From Thermoplasmata archaeon (GTDB lineage Archaea > Thermoplasmatota > Thermoplasmata > Lutacidiplasmatales > UBA184): 37,572 nt of DNA. The stretch lies in NCBI GenBank assembly GCA_030038895.1, contig JASHQX010000042.1:1-37572 (forward strand), read 5' to 3'. Under the pieces are notes generated by a model that was given only the letters and a program-made list of their open reading frames with translations, was not told the DNA's origin and made no database searches. A program made the position numbers and the translations under genes. Below are positions 6,238 through 15,218 of the stretch, in pieces (position 1 is the stretch's first letter; each line of letters opens with the position of its first letter).

Positions 6238-9200
6238 CTACGTCTCCTCTTCCTCTTCGTCCTCGTCCGCCGCGCGCTTGCTGCCGCGCTCAAGCCCCGA
6301 CTTGCTGGTCGACTTCGGAGCCTTCCCACCGCCGGACCGGCGGCGCGCCCAGAGGACGATCCCGAGGACCACCACGACCGCCGCCACGCCGACCGCGACG
6401 TACTCGAGGGTTTGCGTCGTCGGGTTGGGGTTGATGGTGATCGACATCGACGCGACGTTTGTCGCGGAACTATAGTCGCCCGAGAACTCGTTGTTCGCGG
6501 TCGCGTTCGCGTAAAGGATGTAGTTGCCCGTGATCGGCGGGGTCCAGGTGATCACCGCGCGGAGGGTCGACTTCCAAGTCACGTTGTTGTACGGGTACGA
6601 CCCGACGGACCCCGTCGCCATCGCGACGGTGTTGACGATCCCGCTCGCCGTGTAGTTGAAGAACGTGACGGTGCTCGCGACGTAGCGCCGGCTCGTGCCG
6701 CCCGGCGAGGTGACGTACCACGCGACGCGGATCCCGAGTGCGCTCGATTTCGTGCCGCCACCGACCGTGACGTTCACCCAGAAGGTGTAGGAGCTACCCT
6801 CGTTGAGCTTCGACGGCCCGGTCAGGTTGGTCGCCGCCAGGATCGGGGTCGTGGTCGTGTTGGCCGCCACGGTCAGGGTCTGGTTCGTGTACCCGGGGTT
6901 ATTGTTCCGGTCGAAGACGGTGAGGTTCACCCAGTAGTTCGAGGTCGACGCGGTGAGCCAGAACTTCGGGTACGGCTTCACGGTCGTCACGTTCGTGCCG
7001 ATGTGGAACGAGCCGTTACCGACCTGTCCGATCAGCCAGTAGTACCGTACGACCGAACCGTTGTGGGGATCCGTCGAGTTGGCGGCGTTCAGCTGGATCT
7101 GGGCCGACAGGTTGGAGAGCGCGACCACGCTCTTCCCCGAGATCGGAGTTCCGGCCGAGTTGAGGATCACGAACGATGCGATCGGCTTCTCCGTGTCGTT
7201 GACGAGGATGACGAGCGTGGTCGTCGCGGTCTGTCCGGTGCCCGTCCAGATCTTCAGGGTGAGGTTGTACTGCCAGCCCTTGAACGGAACCAGGTGGCCC
7301 GCGACGGTCCCGTTCGTGAGGTACGACCCCGCGCCAAGGAACTGGTAGGTGTAATTCGACCCGAAGTACGCCCCGCTGCTCTCGGAGTAGTTCGCGGACT
7401 GGCTGAACCCCTTCGACACCAGGCTGAACGACGCGACCGAAAGCACCCCACTGACGTTGGTGGTGCCCGGGCTCACGGAGGCCTTCGAGCCGGTCGCGTT
7501 GAAGTGGAGCACCGTCCCCCAGTTGATGAAGAGGTACGGCGTCCCGCCGACCGTCTGGTTCTGGGAGGCGCTGGCGTTCGAGACGATGCCGGCGGTGGCC
7601 GGCCCGGTCGCGACGTAGACGTAGAACTTCGTGGTGTCATTGTACCGGTTCGAGCCAATGACCTTGAGCGAGCCCTTGTCCGGCGTGTTCCCAGTCGTTC
7701 CCTTCGCGTAGATGTGGTAGGTCGAGCCCGTCGTCACGTTCGAGTAGGTCCCGTCCCCGAAGTTCCAGAGGAACTTCGTCCCGTTGATCCCGGAAGGGTA
7801 GATCGTGTTCAGCGCACTGAACGTGACGTTCTGGCCGAGGCCCACCTCGACCGTGTAGTTACCGTTCGTGCTGTTGAGGACATTCTTCTCGGAGAACGCG
7901 AAGTAGGTCGGGATCGTCGCGTTGACGATCGCGAAGATTGTGGTGGCCGAGATGATCGTGAAGTTCAACGCAGCCGCGGGGGAGGTATCGTAAAGGGACT
8001 CGAGGGTGAACTTGCTCCAGGTGCCGTCCGGTCCGAGCGGGACCAGCCGCGCGTCACTAGGGACCGGGGTCCCCGCCTTCAGGACATAGCCCGTCGGAAG
8101 GATCACCGTGTAGTTGTAGATGTCCGAGCTGCTCGTTGGGTGGCGGAAGCCGAGACCGATCGAGTAGGTTGAACTGTTCCGGTAGACCGACCCGTTGAGC
8201 GCATAGGTGTTCGACCAAGTGAGTGTGAGGTTCGAGGACGTCCCCGGACCGCAATAGCCGGAGGAACACGAGGTCGTCGCGCTCGCGAGAGGCTGAGTGC
8301 TCGTGGGCGGGACGAACGCGGTCCCGTTGATCGTCGTTCCAGCTTGCACGGCCGGGAAGAACGGACCGGACGAGTTCACCCAGGAGTAGAACGCGCTCAG
8401 AAGGGTCGCCGGGATGGAGGTCGAACTGTTGAAATCGAGACCGAGTTGCGCCCACAGCTGCCCGACGGTCGCGTTGGGCAGGTTCTGCACGATCGTGTAG
8501 TTTCCGAGCGCCGCGGTCGTGTTCACGGTCAGATTGCCCGTGCCGGTCGCGTTGTTGAACTTCGAGAAATCGAGGGTGGTGTTGTACAGGCCCCGCTGAG
8601 AGGACGTGAGCCTCGGTAGGACCGCGTTGAAGGTGATCGGATTGGTCGGACCGTTTGTCGTGAACGTATGCTCGATCGTTCCGTAGCCCTCGGACGAGAG
8701 GAACAGGTCGAACGTGTTCGAGCCGGACCCGAAGTCGGCTCCGTACGTCCCGAGCGTGTACCGGCCGCTCACGTCGGTCGGAGTGGAGTAGATGTACCCC
8801 GTGCTCGGATCGAAGAGCGTCGCGTTGCCCGGGGTTCCGACAGGGACTCCCTTCGAATTGAACATCTGTCCCTTGACGACGTAGCTCTGGATGTTTGGAT
8901 TCACGGTGACGACCGTCCCAGTGGCGGTGACATTCGTTGTGCCGACGTAGCCGGGCGGGTTGGGATCAGTCGCCTGAACGACCCAGCTCCCAGGCGGGGC
9001 CTTGAGGGTGTAGGCGCCCGTGGTCGCGTTGCTCGTGGTGTTGTAGAGGACCGCGCCATTGTAGAAGGGGGCGAGGAGCTGCACCGGGGCGTCCGGTAGC
9101 GCGGAACCGGAGAGATCGACCGTGCCGCTCACTTTCACCGTGTACGAAAGGATGGTGGCATAGAGGATCGGAGTGGGAGGGGTCGTGGTCAGGTTGCTCG

Positions 9201-9600
9201 CGGTGTAGAAACTGAACGAGGGCGTCTGGTTGCTCGGCAAGACCGCGCAGACGGCGCACGGGCCGATCCGGCTCGTGATGGTCGTGACGTTGGTCTGGAC
9301 GGGAACCGAGAGGCCCCAGTACCCCGGCTGGAGAGCACCGGAGGTGCTTGCGGACGTGAACGAGAACTGTCCGCCGCTGTTCGTGAGGGTCGTATAGACC
9401 GCGCCGGTCGCCTGCGAGATTAGGTCTACCTGGACGTTGGCGTAATCGCGAGAAGATCCGACCGGATAGACATAGCCCGTAATGGCGTAGTTCGGCGAAG
9501 CTGCGGACGCCCCGGGGATCGTCGCGAGCGAGGAGCCCAGAACGATCACCACGAGGGCCAGCAGGGCAGCGCGGCCTAGGTGGCTTACCAACGATTTCAC
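6238..9600 (-). CDS. Large cell-surface protein with carboxypeptidase-like and PKD domains
   Basis: This 1,120-residue secreted, membrane-anchored protein begins with a signal peptide (GTG start; hydrophobic AALLALVVIVLGSSL, ending near ASAAS). Three carboxypeptidase regulatory-like beta domains follow (about residues 40-105, 150-225 and 238-310), each carrying a GxYxL-type or GQFSF strand. A PKD domain with WNFGDGTYSNV lies near residue 600, and a PKD-like domain near residues 800-915. One transmembrane helix (about residues 1063-1085) is followed by a basic then acidic cytoplasmic tail ending in a run of Glu. Dozens of Asn-X-Ser/Thr sites suggest heavy N-glycosylation. Composition and layout fit S-layer-type or adhesion proteins of Thermoplasmatota. 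A CAVC cysteine pair occurs near residue 115. The specific function is unknown. Confidence 0.85.
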   Translation of the reverse strand: MKSLVSHLGRAALLALVVIVLGSSLATIPGASAASPNYAITGYVYPVGSSRDYANVQVDLISQATGAVYTTLTNSGGQFSFTSASTSGALQPGYWGLSVPVQTNVTTITSRIGPCAVCAVLPSNQTPSFSFYTASNLTTTPPTPILYATILSYTVKVSGTVDLSGSALPDAPVQLLAPFYNGAVLYNTTSNATTGAYTLKAPPGSWVVQATDPNPPGYVGTTNVTATGTVVTVNPNIQSYVVKGQMFNSKGVPVGTPGNATLFDPSTGYIYSTPTDVSGRYTLGTYGADFGSGSNTFDLFLSSEGYGTIEHTFTTNGPTNPITFNAVLPRLTSSQRGLYNTTLDFSKFNNATGTGNLTVNTTAALGNYTIVQNLPNATVGQLWAQLGLDFNSSTSIPATLLSAFYSWVNSSGPFFPAVQAGTTINGTAFVPPTSTQPLASATTSCSSGYCGPGTSSNLTLTWSNTYALNGSVYRNSSTYSIGLGFRHPTSSSDIYNYTVILPTGYVLKAGTPVPSDARLVPLGPDGTWSKFTLESLYDTSPAAALNFTIISATTIFAIVNATIPTYFAFSEKNVLNSTNGNYTVEVGLGQNVTFSALNTIYPSGINGTKFLWNFGDGTYSNVTTGSTYHIYAKGTTGNTPDKGSLKVIGSNRYNDTTKFYVYVATGPATAGIVSNASASQNQTVGGTPYLFINWGTVLHFNATGSKASVSPGTTNVSGVLSVASFSLVSKGFSQSANYSESSGAYFGSNYTYQFLGAGSYLTNGTVAGHLVPFKGWQYNLTLKIWTGTGQTATTTLVILVNDTEKPIASFVILNSAGTPISGKSVVALSNLSAQIQLNAANSTDPHNGSVVRYYWLIGQVGNGSFHIGTNVTTVKPYPKFWLTASTSNYWVNLTVFDRNNNPGYTNQTLTVAANTTTTPILAATNLTGPSKLNEGSSYTFWVNVTVGGGTKSSALGIRVAWYVTSPGGTSRRYVASTVTFFNYTASGIVNTVAMATGSVGSYPYNNVTWKSTLRAVITWTPPITGNYILYANATANNEFSGDYSSATNVASMSITINPNPTTQTLEYVAVGVAAVVVVLGIVLWARRRSGGGKAPKSTSKSGLERGSKRAADEDEEEEET

Positions 9601-9655
9601 GTCTCCCGTTACATCTCGCCCTCTATCGGGGGCGCGGCGCCGAACCTTGCCTCTG

Positions 9656-9665
9656 TATTAATAGC
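9656..9665 (-). promoter_or_regulatory. TATA box of the large surface protein
   Basis: On the minus strand the sequence reads ctattaatac, centred near 9660. This predicts a leader of about 34 bases before GTG 9600, with a gggag ribosome-binding site near the start codon. Confidence 0.6.
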
Positions 9666-9706
9666 TTGCTCGGGAAACGGAGGCCGTCGCACGCCGCGTG
9701 CTCTGG

Positions 9707-11932
9707 CTATCGGTAAATCGCCTCGACCGGCTCTTCCCGACGCCGCGCGATCCGCTCGCCCGCGAGACGCTTTTCGAACTCTTCGTAGAACTTGAGGGAC
9801 TCCGGGTCGCACGAGGCGTGGACCTGCTTGAGTGCCGCCTCGAAATGGGCGCGCGTTACGCGGTTCGCCTTCAGGTTCTCCCGGATCGCCGTGAGACCCG
9901 CTTCCCGGCAAAGCGCCGCGAGATCGCTGCCGACGTACCCTTCCGTCCGGACCGCGAGGTTCTCGAGATCGACCTCGTCGGCCAGCGGCATTTTCCGGGT
10001 GTGGACAGTGAGGATCTCGAGGCGGCCGGCCATGGTCGGGGGCTCGACGTAGAGCAAGCGATCGAACCGGCCGGTCCGGAGGAGCGCCTCGTCCACGATG
10101 TCCGGCCGGTTGGTCGCGGCGATCACGAGGACCCGCTCGAGGCTCTCGAGGCCGTCGATCGACGTAAGGAGCTGGTTGACGATCCGCTCGGTGACCCCGC
10201 TCGACGTCTGCAGCCCACGGCGGGGCGCGATCGAATCGATTTCGTCGATGAAGACGATCGAGGGCGATGCCTGGCGGGCCTTCTTGAAGATGACCCGGAT
10301 CGCCTTCTCGCTCTCCCCGACCCACTTGCTCATCACCTCGGGTCCCTTGACCGAGATGAAGTTTGCCTGGCTCTCGGTCGCCGCAGCCTTCGCGAGCAGG
10401 GTCTTCCCGACCCCCGGCGGGCCGTAGAGGAGGATTCCGCGAGGCGGCTCGATCCCGATGTGGCGGTACACCTGCGGATTCTTGAACGGCAGCTCGACCG
10501 ATTCCTCGAGGATCCGCCGGACGCGTTCGACGCCCCCGACCTCGTCCCACCGGGTCGTCGGAACCTCGATCGCGACGTCGCGCAGGCTCGACGGCTCGAT
10601 CTGCTTCAGTGCCTCGCGGAAGTCGCCCTCCGTCACCTTCATCCGCTCGAGAAGGGAGAGCGGGATCGGTTGGTCGAAGTCGATCTCAGGGAGATAGCGA
10701 CGAAGCGCGCGCATCGCCGCCTCGCGCGCGACCGAGGAGAGGTCGGCGCCCACGAACCCGTGACTCTGCGCGGCGAGCTCGCGTAGGATTCTCTCCCGGT
10801 CGCGCTCGCTTCCGTCGATCGGCATCCCCCGGGTGTGGATCTGGAGGATCTCGAGGCGTCCCTCCTGGGTCGGGACGCCGATCTCGATCTCGCGGTCGAA
10901 CCGGCCGGGGCGACGCAGCGCCGGGTCGATCGCCTCCTCCCGGTTCGTCGCGGCGATGACGATGACGTTCCCACGGCCGGAGAGCCCGTCCATGAGGGTG
11001 AGGAGCTGGGCGACGACCCGCCGTTCGACCTCCCCCACCACTTCGTCCCGACGGGGCGCGATCGAGTCGAGCTCGTCGATGAAGATCACGCTCGGCGCGT
11101 TCTTCTCCGCCTCCTCGAACTTCTCGCGGAGCTCCTTCTCGCTCTCGCCATAGTACTTCGAGATGATCTCCGGGCCTTGGATCCCGATGAAGTGCGCTCC
11201 GGCCTCGTTGGCGACCGCCTTGGCGATCAGGGTCTTGCCGGTCCCGGGGGGACCGTACAGCAGCACTCCCTTCGGCGGGGTGATCGCGAGCCGGTCGAAC
11301 AGCTCGGGATGTTTGAGCGGCAGCTCGATCATCTCGCGGACCCGGCCGAGCTTCTCCTTGAGGCCGCCGATGTCCTCGTAAGAAATTCGGGGGGCCGCGA
11401 CCTCCGTCTCGCTGACCGTCTCTTCCTTGATGGTGATCAGGGTCGACGGGGCGACCTGGATGATCCCCTTCGGCTGAGTCGAGACGACCATGAACGGGAG
11501 CGACCCGCCCATCAGGAACACCCCGGGGATGACGAAGACGTCCCCGCGGACGAACGGGCGCCGGGCGAGGGCCTTCGCGACGAAGCTCTCGAGGCCTGGG
11601 CCGAGGTCCATCCGCGCCGACCCGGCGTAGATCGGCGCGATGGTGATCGCGTCGGCCGTCGGGCAGTCGACCCGCAGGACCGAGACGCGGTCGCCGATGC
11701 TGACCCCGGCGTTCCGACGGACGACGGCCTCGATCCGCAGCATCCCCTTCCCCTCGTCGTCGGGCTGCGCGCGGCTCACGATCGCGGGAGTGGGTTTCCG
11801 ACCCCGAATCTCAACGATGTCGCCGAGGCCGACCTTGAGTCGCTGCCGGGTCTGGACGTCCAGCCGGGCGATGCCAAGTCCGATGTCCTGCTGGAACGCT
11901 TCGGCGACCCGCAGCGTTACGGCCTCAGCCAT
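9707..11932 (-). CDS. cdc48: Cdc48/VAT-type AAA+ unfoldase
   Basis: This 741-residue ATPase unfolds proteins for degradation or remodelling as a double-ring hexamer. The N domain (residues 1-180, double-psi barrel then Cdc48_2) precedes ATPase domain D1. D1 has Walker A GPPGTGKT near residue 227, Walker [15 protein letters not shown] and arginine-finger region [14 protein letters not shown]2 has Walker A GPPGVGKT near residue 505, Walker [15 protein letters not shown] and [10 protein letters not shown]. The last three residues, Ile-Tyr-Arg, form a HbYX motif (hydrophobic-Tyr-any), the tail by which PAN and archaeal Cdc48 dock on the 20S proteasome. A proteasome beta gene lies at 29628-30302. 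The TATA at 11960-11967 predicts a leaderless start at ATG 11932. Confidence 0.95.
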   Translation of the reverse strand: MAEAVTLRVAEAFQQDIGLGIARLDVQTRQRLKVGLGDIVEIRGRKPTPAIVSRAQPDDEGKGMLRIEAVVRRNAGVSIGDRVSVLRVDCPTADAITIAPIYAGSARMDLGPGLESFVAKALARRPFVRGDVFVIPGVFLMGGSLPFMVVSTQPKGIIQVAPSTLITIKEETVSETEVAAPRISYEDIGGLKEKLGRVREMIELPLKHPELFDRLAITPPKGVLLYGPPGTGKTLIAKAVANEAGAHFIGIQGPEIISKYYGESEKELREKFEEAEKNAPSVIFIDELDSIAPRRDEVVGEVERRVVAQLLTLMDGLSGRGNVIVIAATNREEAIDPALRRPGRFDREIEIGVPTQEGRLEILQIHTRGMPIDGSERDRERILRELAAQSHGFVGADLSSVAREAAMRALRRYLPEIDFDQPIPLSLLERMKVTEGDFREALKQIEPSSLRDVAIEVPTTRWDEVGGVERVRRILEESVELPFKNPQVYRHIGIEPPRGILLYGPPGVGKTLLAKAAATESQANFISVKGPEVMSKWVGESEKAIRVIFKKARQASPSIVFIDEIDSIAPRRGLQTSSGVTERIVNQLLTSIDGLESLERVLVIAATNRPDIVDEALLRTGRFDRLLYVEPPTMAGRLEILTVHTRKMPLADEVDLENLAVRTEGYVGSDLAALCREAGLTAIRENLKANRVTRAHFEAALKQVHASCDPESLKFYEEFEKRLAGERIARRREEPVEAIYR

Positions 11933-11958
11933 GGGCGTGGGTTTGGACCCCGATTCGG

Positions 11959-11968
11959 ACCTTAAGGC
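11959..11968 (-). promoter_or_regulatory. TATA-like element of cdc48
   Basis: The minus strand reads gccttaaggt. Its centre near 11964 gives transcription near 11938, six bases before ATG 11932. Confidence 0.5.
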
Positions 11969-12031
11969 TTGCTTTCGTTCGGCGAGGGCTAATGGGAATC
12001 CGTGGGAGCGACCCGGCAGCGGGGCGGCGCG

Positions 12032-12889
12032 CTACGCGAGACCCGCCGCGTCGTCGAACCGCATCTGCCCTGGCACCCTCGCGGCTGCGCCCAGATCGGG
12101 TCGGGACTCTCCGAGGACCTCGGCGAACTCGGCGGTCGTCCCGGGCCCGAAGCCCATGAAGTGGTTGTTCGAGTAGGCAAAGACAGTGGTCGCCGACCGA
12201 CCTTCCCGATCGAAGAGGTCCCGCATCTCTTCGAGATCGGCCCGGCGCTCCCGCTGGATCCGGTCGAACCGGGTCAGCGCGCGATCCCCGATGAACCGCG
12301 TGTAGAGGAAATCCGACGTGACCCAGGCAGGTGGACGGGTGTCGGGGACGACCGACCAGACGAGCGCGGCGCCTCGTTCCTCCAGCATCCTCCGGGTCTC
12401 GGGGGTCCACCAAGAGTCGTGCCGGAGCTCCACCGCGAGAACATACTCTCGCGGCACGGCATTCAGCGTCGCCGATAGGCGCCCGTACTCCCTCGACCGG
12501 AACGAGGCCGGGTATTGGAGCACGATTGGGCCCAGCCGGCCCGCGGAGCGAAGTGGGCCGATGTTCGTGAGGAATGACTCGAGCGCCGCCACCCCGTTCG
12601 TGTCCGGCTGGGGGTGGGTGACGTCTCGAGGGATTTTCAAGGAGAACCGGAATCCTTCTGGCGTGACCGTAGCCCAGCGACGGGTGAGGAAACTAGAGGG
12701 AGCGCGGTAGAAGCTCGAATCGACCTCGACCGTTCGGAAGACCCGGGAGTACCGAGGAAGGAACTCGACCGCGGGAGTTCCCGACGGATAAAACGGACCG
12801 ACCCAGTCGTCGTACGACCAACCGGAGCAGCCCAACCAGTACCGGCCCACGCCGGGGGACGGCGGGCCCCCGGAAGAGTGTTTCGCCAC
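12032..12889 (-). CDS. DUF72 (YecE-family) protein
   Basis: This protein of about 285 residues belongs to the DUF72/YecE family, a TIM-barrel-like family of unknown reaction. The conserved signatures are all present: LGCSGWSYDDW with FYP, VEVDSSFYR, FSLKIPRDVTHP, VLQYPASFR, AVELRHDSW and VFAYSNNHFMGFGPGTTAEF near the end. I use GTG 12889, since a TATA at 12926-12934 would start transcription near 12904. GTG 12850, just before the first signature, is an alternative. Starts further upstream would run through the divergent promoter. It stands alone and diverges from the unknown gene at 12957. The family call is firm; the biochemical role is unknown. Confidence 0.85.
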   Translation of the reverse strand: MAKHSSGGPPSPGVGRYWLGCSGWSYDDWVGPFYPSGTPAVEFLPRYSRVFRTVEVDSSFYRAPSSFLTRRWATVTPEGFRFSLKIPRDVTHPQPDTNGVAALESFLTNIGPLRSAGRLGPIVLQYPASFRSREYGRLSATLNAVPREYVLAVELRHDSWWTPETRRMLEERGAALVWSVVPDTRPPAWVTSDFLYTRFIGDRALTRFDRIQRERRADLEEMRDLFDREGRSATTVFAYSNNHFMGFGPGTTAEFAEVLGESRPDLGAAARVPGQMRFDDAAGLA

Positions 12890-12925
12890 CTCCCCCTTAG
12901 GGTCTAAGTCCAAAGGAACGGAACC

Positions 12926-12934
12926 GAGATATGC
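12926..12934. promoter_or_regulatory. Shared bidirectional TATA-like element
   Basis: The sequence gagatatgc is AT-rich in a GC-rich region. Read on the plus strand it places transcription near 12956, one base before ATG 12957. Read on the minus strand it places transcription near 12904, 15 bases before GTG 12889. One element may therefore drive both divergent genes. Confidence 0.45.
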
Positions 12935-12956
12935 CCGGTGCGGGGTGAACGCATCG

Positions 12957-13868
12957 ATGCGACGAATCGCTCCTCCCTCCTCCGTCCTCGGACGACTTCT
13001 CTCAGCCGCGGGGTACCGCGTGGAAGCACGGGGTGAGGCAACCCTTGCGGTCCGGGCGCGTGACCACCGTGCAGTCGTAATTGTAGCGAGCGTGCGCTCG
13101 CCCACGGAGATCGAGGGTCTGTTCCCGGGGGACGCGGTGCAGCGGACGATCGTCTACGACGACGAGCCGGGGGAGGTGGCCCGCTCGCTCGCAGCGGACC
13201 GCGGGATCGAAGTGCTCGATCCGTCAACCCTCGGTTCCGCCCTCGGCGAGATCCTCCTCCCGGGCCCCGGGGCCTTGGGCGAGGAAGCCGAGGGGACCGG
13301 CGACGCGGGACCACTCGAGCCTCCGTTCGCCATCACGCTCGAGGGACAGCGGACGGTCCGGCCTCGCATCGGCCGTGACGAGGCGGAGGCCCTGGCCGGG
13401 GTCGACGGCCCGCGGTACCTCTTGCGCCTCGTGCCATTCTTCGTCGCCGCGTATCGTGTTCGCCCGGCCTCCCCTGACGGTGGCGCCGGGCCGGTGCAGC
13501 GCCAACTGGTCGCGGTCAACGCCGTGACTCGACGCGCCGAGGTCTGGGACGAGGGGGAGCGGGAGCTCGTCGATCACCTCGAGGAGCCTCACCAGAGTCT
13601 GGCCCCCCAGCTCACGGAAGCCCAGGCCGTCCCGCTCGCGATTGACACGATCCGCCAGCACCACACCGTCCGAGTCGAGCATACCGAGCAGCACGGAGGG
13701 GCCCTCGTGATCGAGACCCGCCGAATGCCCCCCTCCGCCGACGATATCCGGCTCGGTCCGTTCGTCCTGCTCTTCGTTCCGCACTGGTACGCCGAGGGCC
13801 GGGAGGGCCGGGTCGTATTGGATGCGGTGACCGGTCGGCGGGCCGTGCCGCCCGACCCCGTACCCTAA
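12957..13868 (+). CDS. Unknown protein, possible degenerate nuclease-like N domain
   Basis: I do not recognise this protein of about 303 residues. The N-terminal 95 residues alternate helices and strands (LGRLLSAAGYRVEARGEA, then LAVRARDHRAVVIVASV, TIVYDDEPGEVARSLAADRG, IEVLDPSTLGSALGEILLP). This layout resembles PD-(D/E)XK restriction-like folds, but I see no clear catalytic D..ExK triad, so any nuclease origin would be decayed. The C-terminal 200 residues contain beta-strand-rich segments (RYLLRLVPFFVAAYRV, LVAVNAVTRRAEVWD, PFVLLFVPHWYAEG) with no motif I can name. ATG 12957 fits the TATA at 12926-12934 as a leaderless start; GTG 12945 is the alternative. The next gene starts 44 bases downstream with its own TATA. 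Confidence 0.7.
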   Translation: MRRIAPPSSVLGRLLSAAGYRVEARGEATLAVRARDHRAVVIVASVRSPTEIEGLFPGDAVQRTIVYDDEPGEVARSLAADRGIEVLDPSTLGSALGEILLPGPGALGEEAEGTGDAGPLEPPFAITLEGQRTVRPRIGRDEAEALAGVDGPRYLLRLVPFFVAAYRVRPASPDGGAGPVQRQLVAVNAVTRRAEVWDEGERELVDHLEEPHQSLAPQLTEAQAVPLAIDTIRQHHTVRVEHTEQHGGALVIETRRMPPSADDIRLGPFVLLFVPHWYAEGREGRVVLDAVTGRRAVPPDPVP

Positions 13869-13883
13869 GCGGCGGGTCCACCG

Positions 13884-13891
13884 TCAAATAG
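13884..13891 (+). promoter_or_regulatory. TATA-like element of the metallo-beta-lactamase gene
   Basis: The element tcaaatag centres near 13888. Transcription near 13914 would coincide with GTG 13913. Confidence 0.4.
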
Positions 13892-13912
13892 CCGCCCCCG
13901 GTGGGGCGCGTC

Positions 13913-14524
13913 GTGATCCTCGACCAGTTCCGGATCGGACCGTACCTGAATTTCACCTACGTCGTGGCGAACGAGGACGGCGGCGAAGGGGTCGTGGTCG
14001 ACCCGTCGTTCGGGATCGACCCGGTGCTCGCCCGCATCGACGAGCGGCGGCTCAAGATTCGGTTCATCCTCAACACCCATAGCCACCCTGACCATGTCGC
14101 GGGCAACCAGGACGTGCGGGACCGGACCGGTGCCAAGGTCGTCGCGCACCGGGTTGCCCCGCTGCACCAGGACATCTCGGTAGAGGATGGCGACTCGATC
14201 AAGGCCGGCCGTATCGCATTCGATGTCGCCCACACGCCCGGTCACACGAAAGATAGCGTCCTCTACATTTTCGAGGGCCACGTTGCGACCGGCGACACGC
14301 TGTTCGTCGGAGAGTGCGGACGGACCGACCTTCCCGGCGGCAGTCCCTCCGAGATGTACGATAGCCTCCTGCGTCGCATCATCTCGCTCGACGACGCACT
14401 CGTGGTCCTCCCGGGCCACGACTACGGACCCACCCCGACGTCGACGATCGGGCGGGAAAAAGCGGAGAACTATACGCTTCAGCCTCGCACCCGCGAAGAG
14501 TTCCTGAAGTTCCTCGCCGAGTGA
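13913..14524 (+). CDS. Metallo-beta-lactamase-fold hydrolase, persulfide-dioxygenase/glyoxalase II-like
   Basis: This protein of about 203 residues has the metallo-beta-lactamase fold with all metal ligands: THSHPDH near residue 58, the HTPGHT histidine, the bridging Asp in GDTLFVGECGRTD and the late PGHDYG histidine. The GRTD motif and the tail pattern PGHDYGPTPTSTIGREKAEN resemble ETHE1-type persulfide dioxygenases and their relatives more than classical glyoxalase II. Sulfide or persulfide handling is therefore the best guess, and thioester hydrolysis the alternative. GTG 13913 is preferred because of the TATA at 13884-13891; GTG 13901 is possible. Its stop overlaps a GTG at 14521 in front of the Cgi121 gene, so the two genes are probably co-transcribed even though their functions differ. 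Confidence 0.82.
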   Translation: MILDQFRIGPYLNFTYVVANEDGGEGVVVDPSFGIDPVLARIDERRLKIRFILNTHSHPDHVAGNQDVRDRTGAKVVAHRVAPLHQDISVEDGDSIKAGRIAFDVAHTPGHTKDSVLYIFEGHVATGDTLFVGECGRTDLPGGSPSEMYDSLLRRIISLDDALVVLPGHDYGPTPTSTIGREKAENYTLQPRTREEFLKFLAE

Positions 14525-14535
14525 GGTTCTCCGCG

Positions 14536-15096
14536 ATGCCCCTTCCTCCCCCCGAGGAGCGGCCCCTGCAAGCGATCGGCGCCCGGCGGCAGGCGCCGGG
14601 CCGTCCCGCGATCTCCGAGATCGTCAGTATGTTGCGGGAGCTTAACCGCGAGTCGGAAAGCCTGGTCGCTCTCTTCGACGCCCGGTCGATCGCGGGCGAG
14701 CGACATCTCCTCTCCGCCTGGGCGCATCTCGGACGGGCCCGTGCCCGCGGCGAAGTCCGACTGCGGGACCGTGGGGCCGAGCTCGCGCTCTACGTCGCCG
14801 GAGACGACCAGCTGCCGCGGGCCCTCGCGAAGGTCGGGGCCACGGAGGAGACCGAGCAGTTCGTTCTCGTCGCCGAGCGCCCGCGCGATCCCGCCGAGCT
14901 CCTCTCGCGGTTCGGCCTAGAGAGGGACGCCTCGGCGTACCCGCGGCCGCCGGACGCCGAGACGCTCGATCGGCTCGGAATTGGAACGTCCGAACGGAGA
15001 GCCGTCCCGCAGAGCGCCTGGGAGGGCCTCGTCCTCGAACGAGTGGCGCTGCTTGATCTCACGGTCCCAGCGGGACGGAGCCGGTCGAGGTCGTGA
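14536..15096 (+). CDS. cgi121: KEOPS complex subunit Cgi121
   Basis: Cgi121 is the tRNA-recruiting subunit of KEOPS, which with Kae1, Bud32 and Pcc1 installs t6A at position 37 of ANN-decoding tRNAs. Residues after about 50 fit the family: FDARSIAGERHLLSAWAHLGRA, then RDRGAELALYVAGDDQLPRALAKVG and a FVLVAERP strand before a helical C terminus. The first 40 residues are a Pro/Arg-rich extension not typical of the family. ATG 14536 follows gtgaggt (14521-14527), a fair ribosome-binding site; GTG 14521 and ATG 14629 are alternatives. It lies 12 bases after the metallo-beta-lactamase gene and about 120 bases before two tRNA genes, an apt location for a tRNA-modification factor. Confidence 0.8.
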   Translation: MPLPPPEERPLQAIGARRQAPGRPAISEIVSMLRELNRESESLVALFDARSIAGERHLLSAWAHLGRARARGEVRLRDRGAELALYVAGDDQLPRALAKVGATEETEQFVLVAERPRDPAELLSRFGLERDASAYPRPPDAETLDRLGIGTSERRAVPQSAWEGLVLERVALLDLTVPAGRSRSRS

Positions 15097-15218
15097 ACGG
15101 TGCGAGTCGAGTGCTGCCGGCCCCGTTTGCCTTTGGGTAGGGGACTCCTCTACACCGATCCTCGTGGGAAATCGTTAACCTCGGGACCTGGGTGACGCGG
15201 CCGCTCGCGGTCGAGCGT

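Noticed and set aside
5956-8172. 738-codon open frame on the plus strand opposite the large surface protein
   Set aside because: It is highly Arg/Asp/Val-rich with no recognisable domain, and it lies antisense to a gene with a signal peptide, PKD domains and a membrane anchor. Such frames arise from GC bias.
13224-13784. 186-codon minus-strand frame within the unknown gene at 12957
   Set aside because: No start signal or domain is visible, and codon use and TATA support the plus-strand gene.
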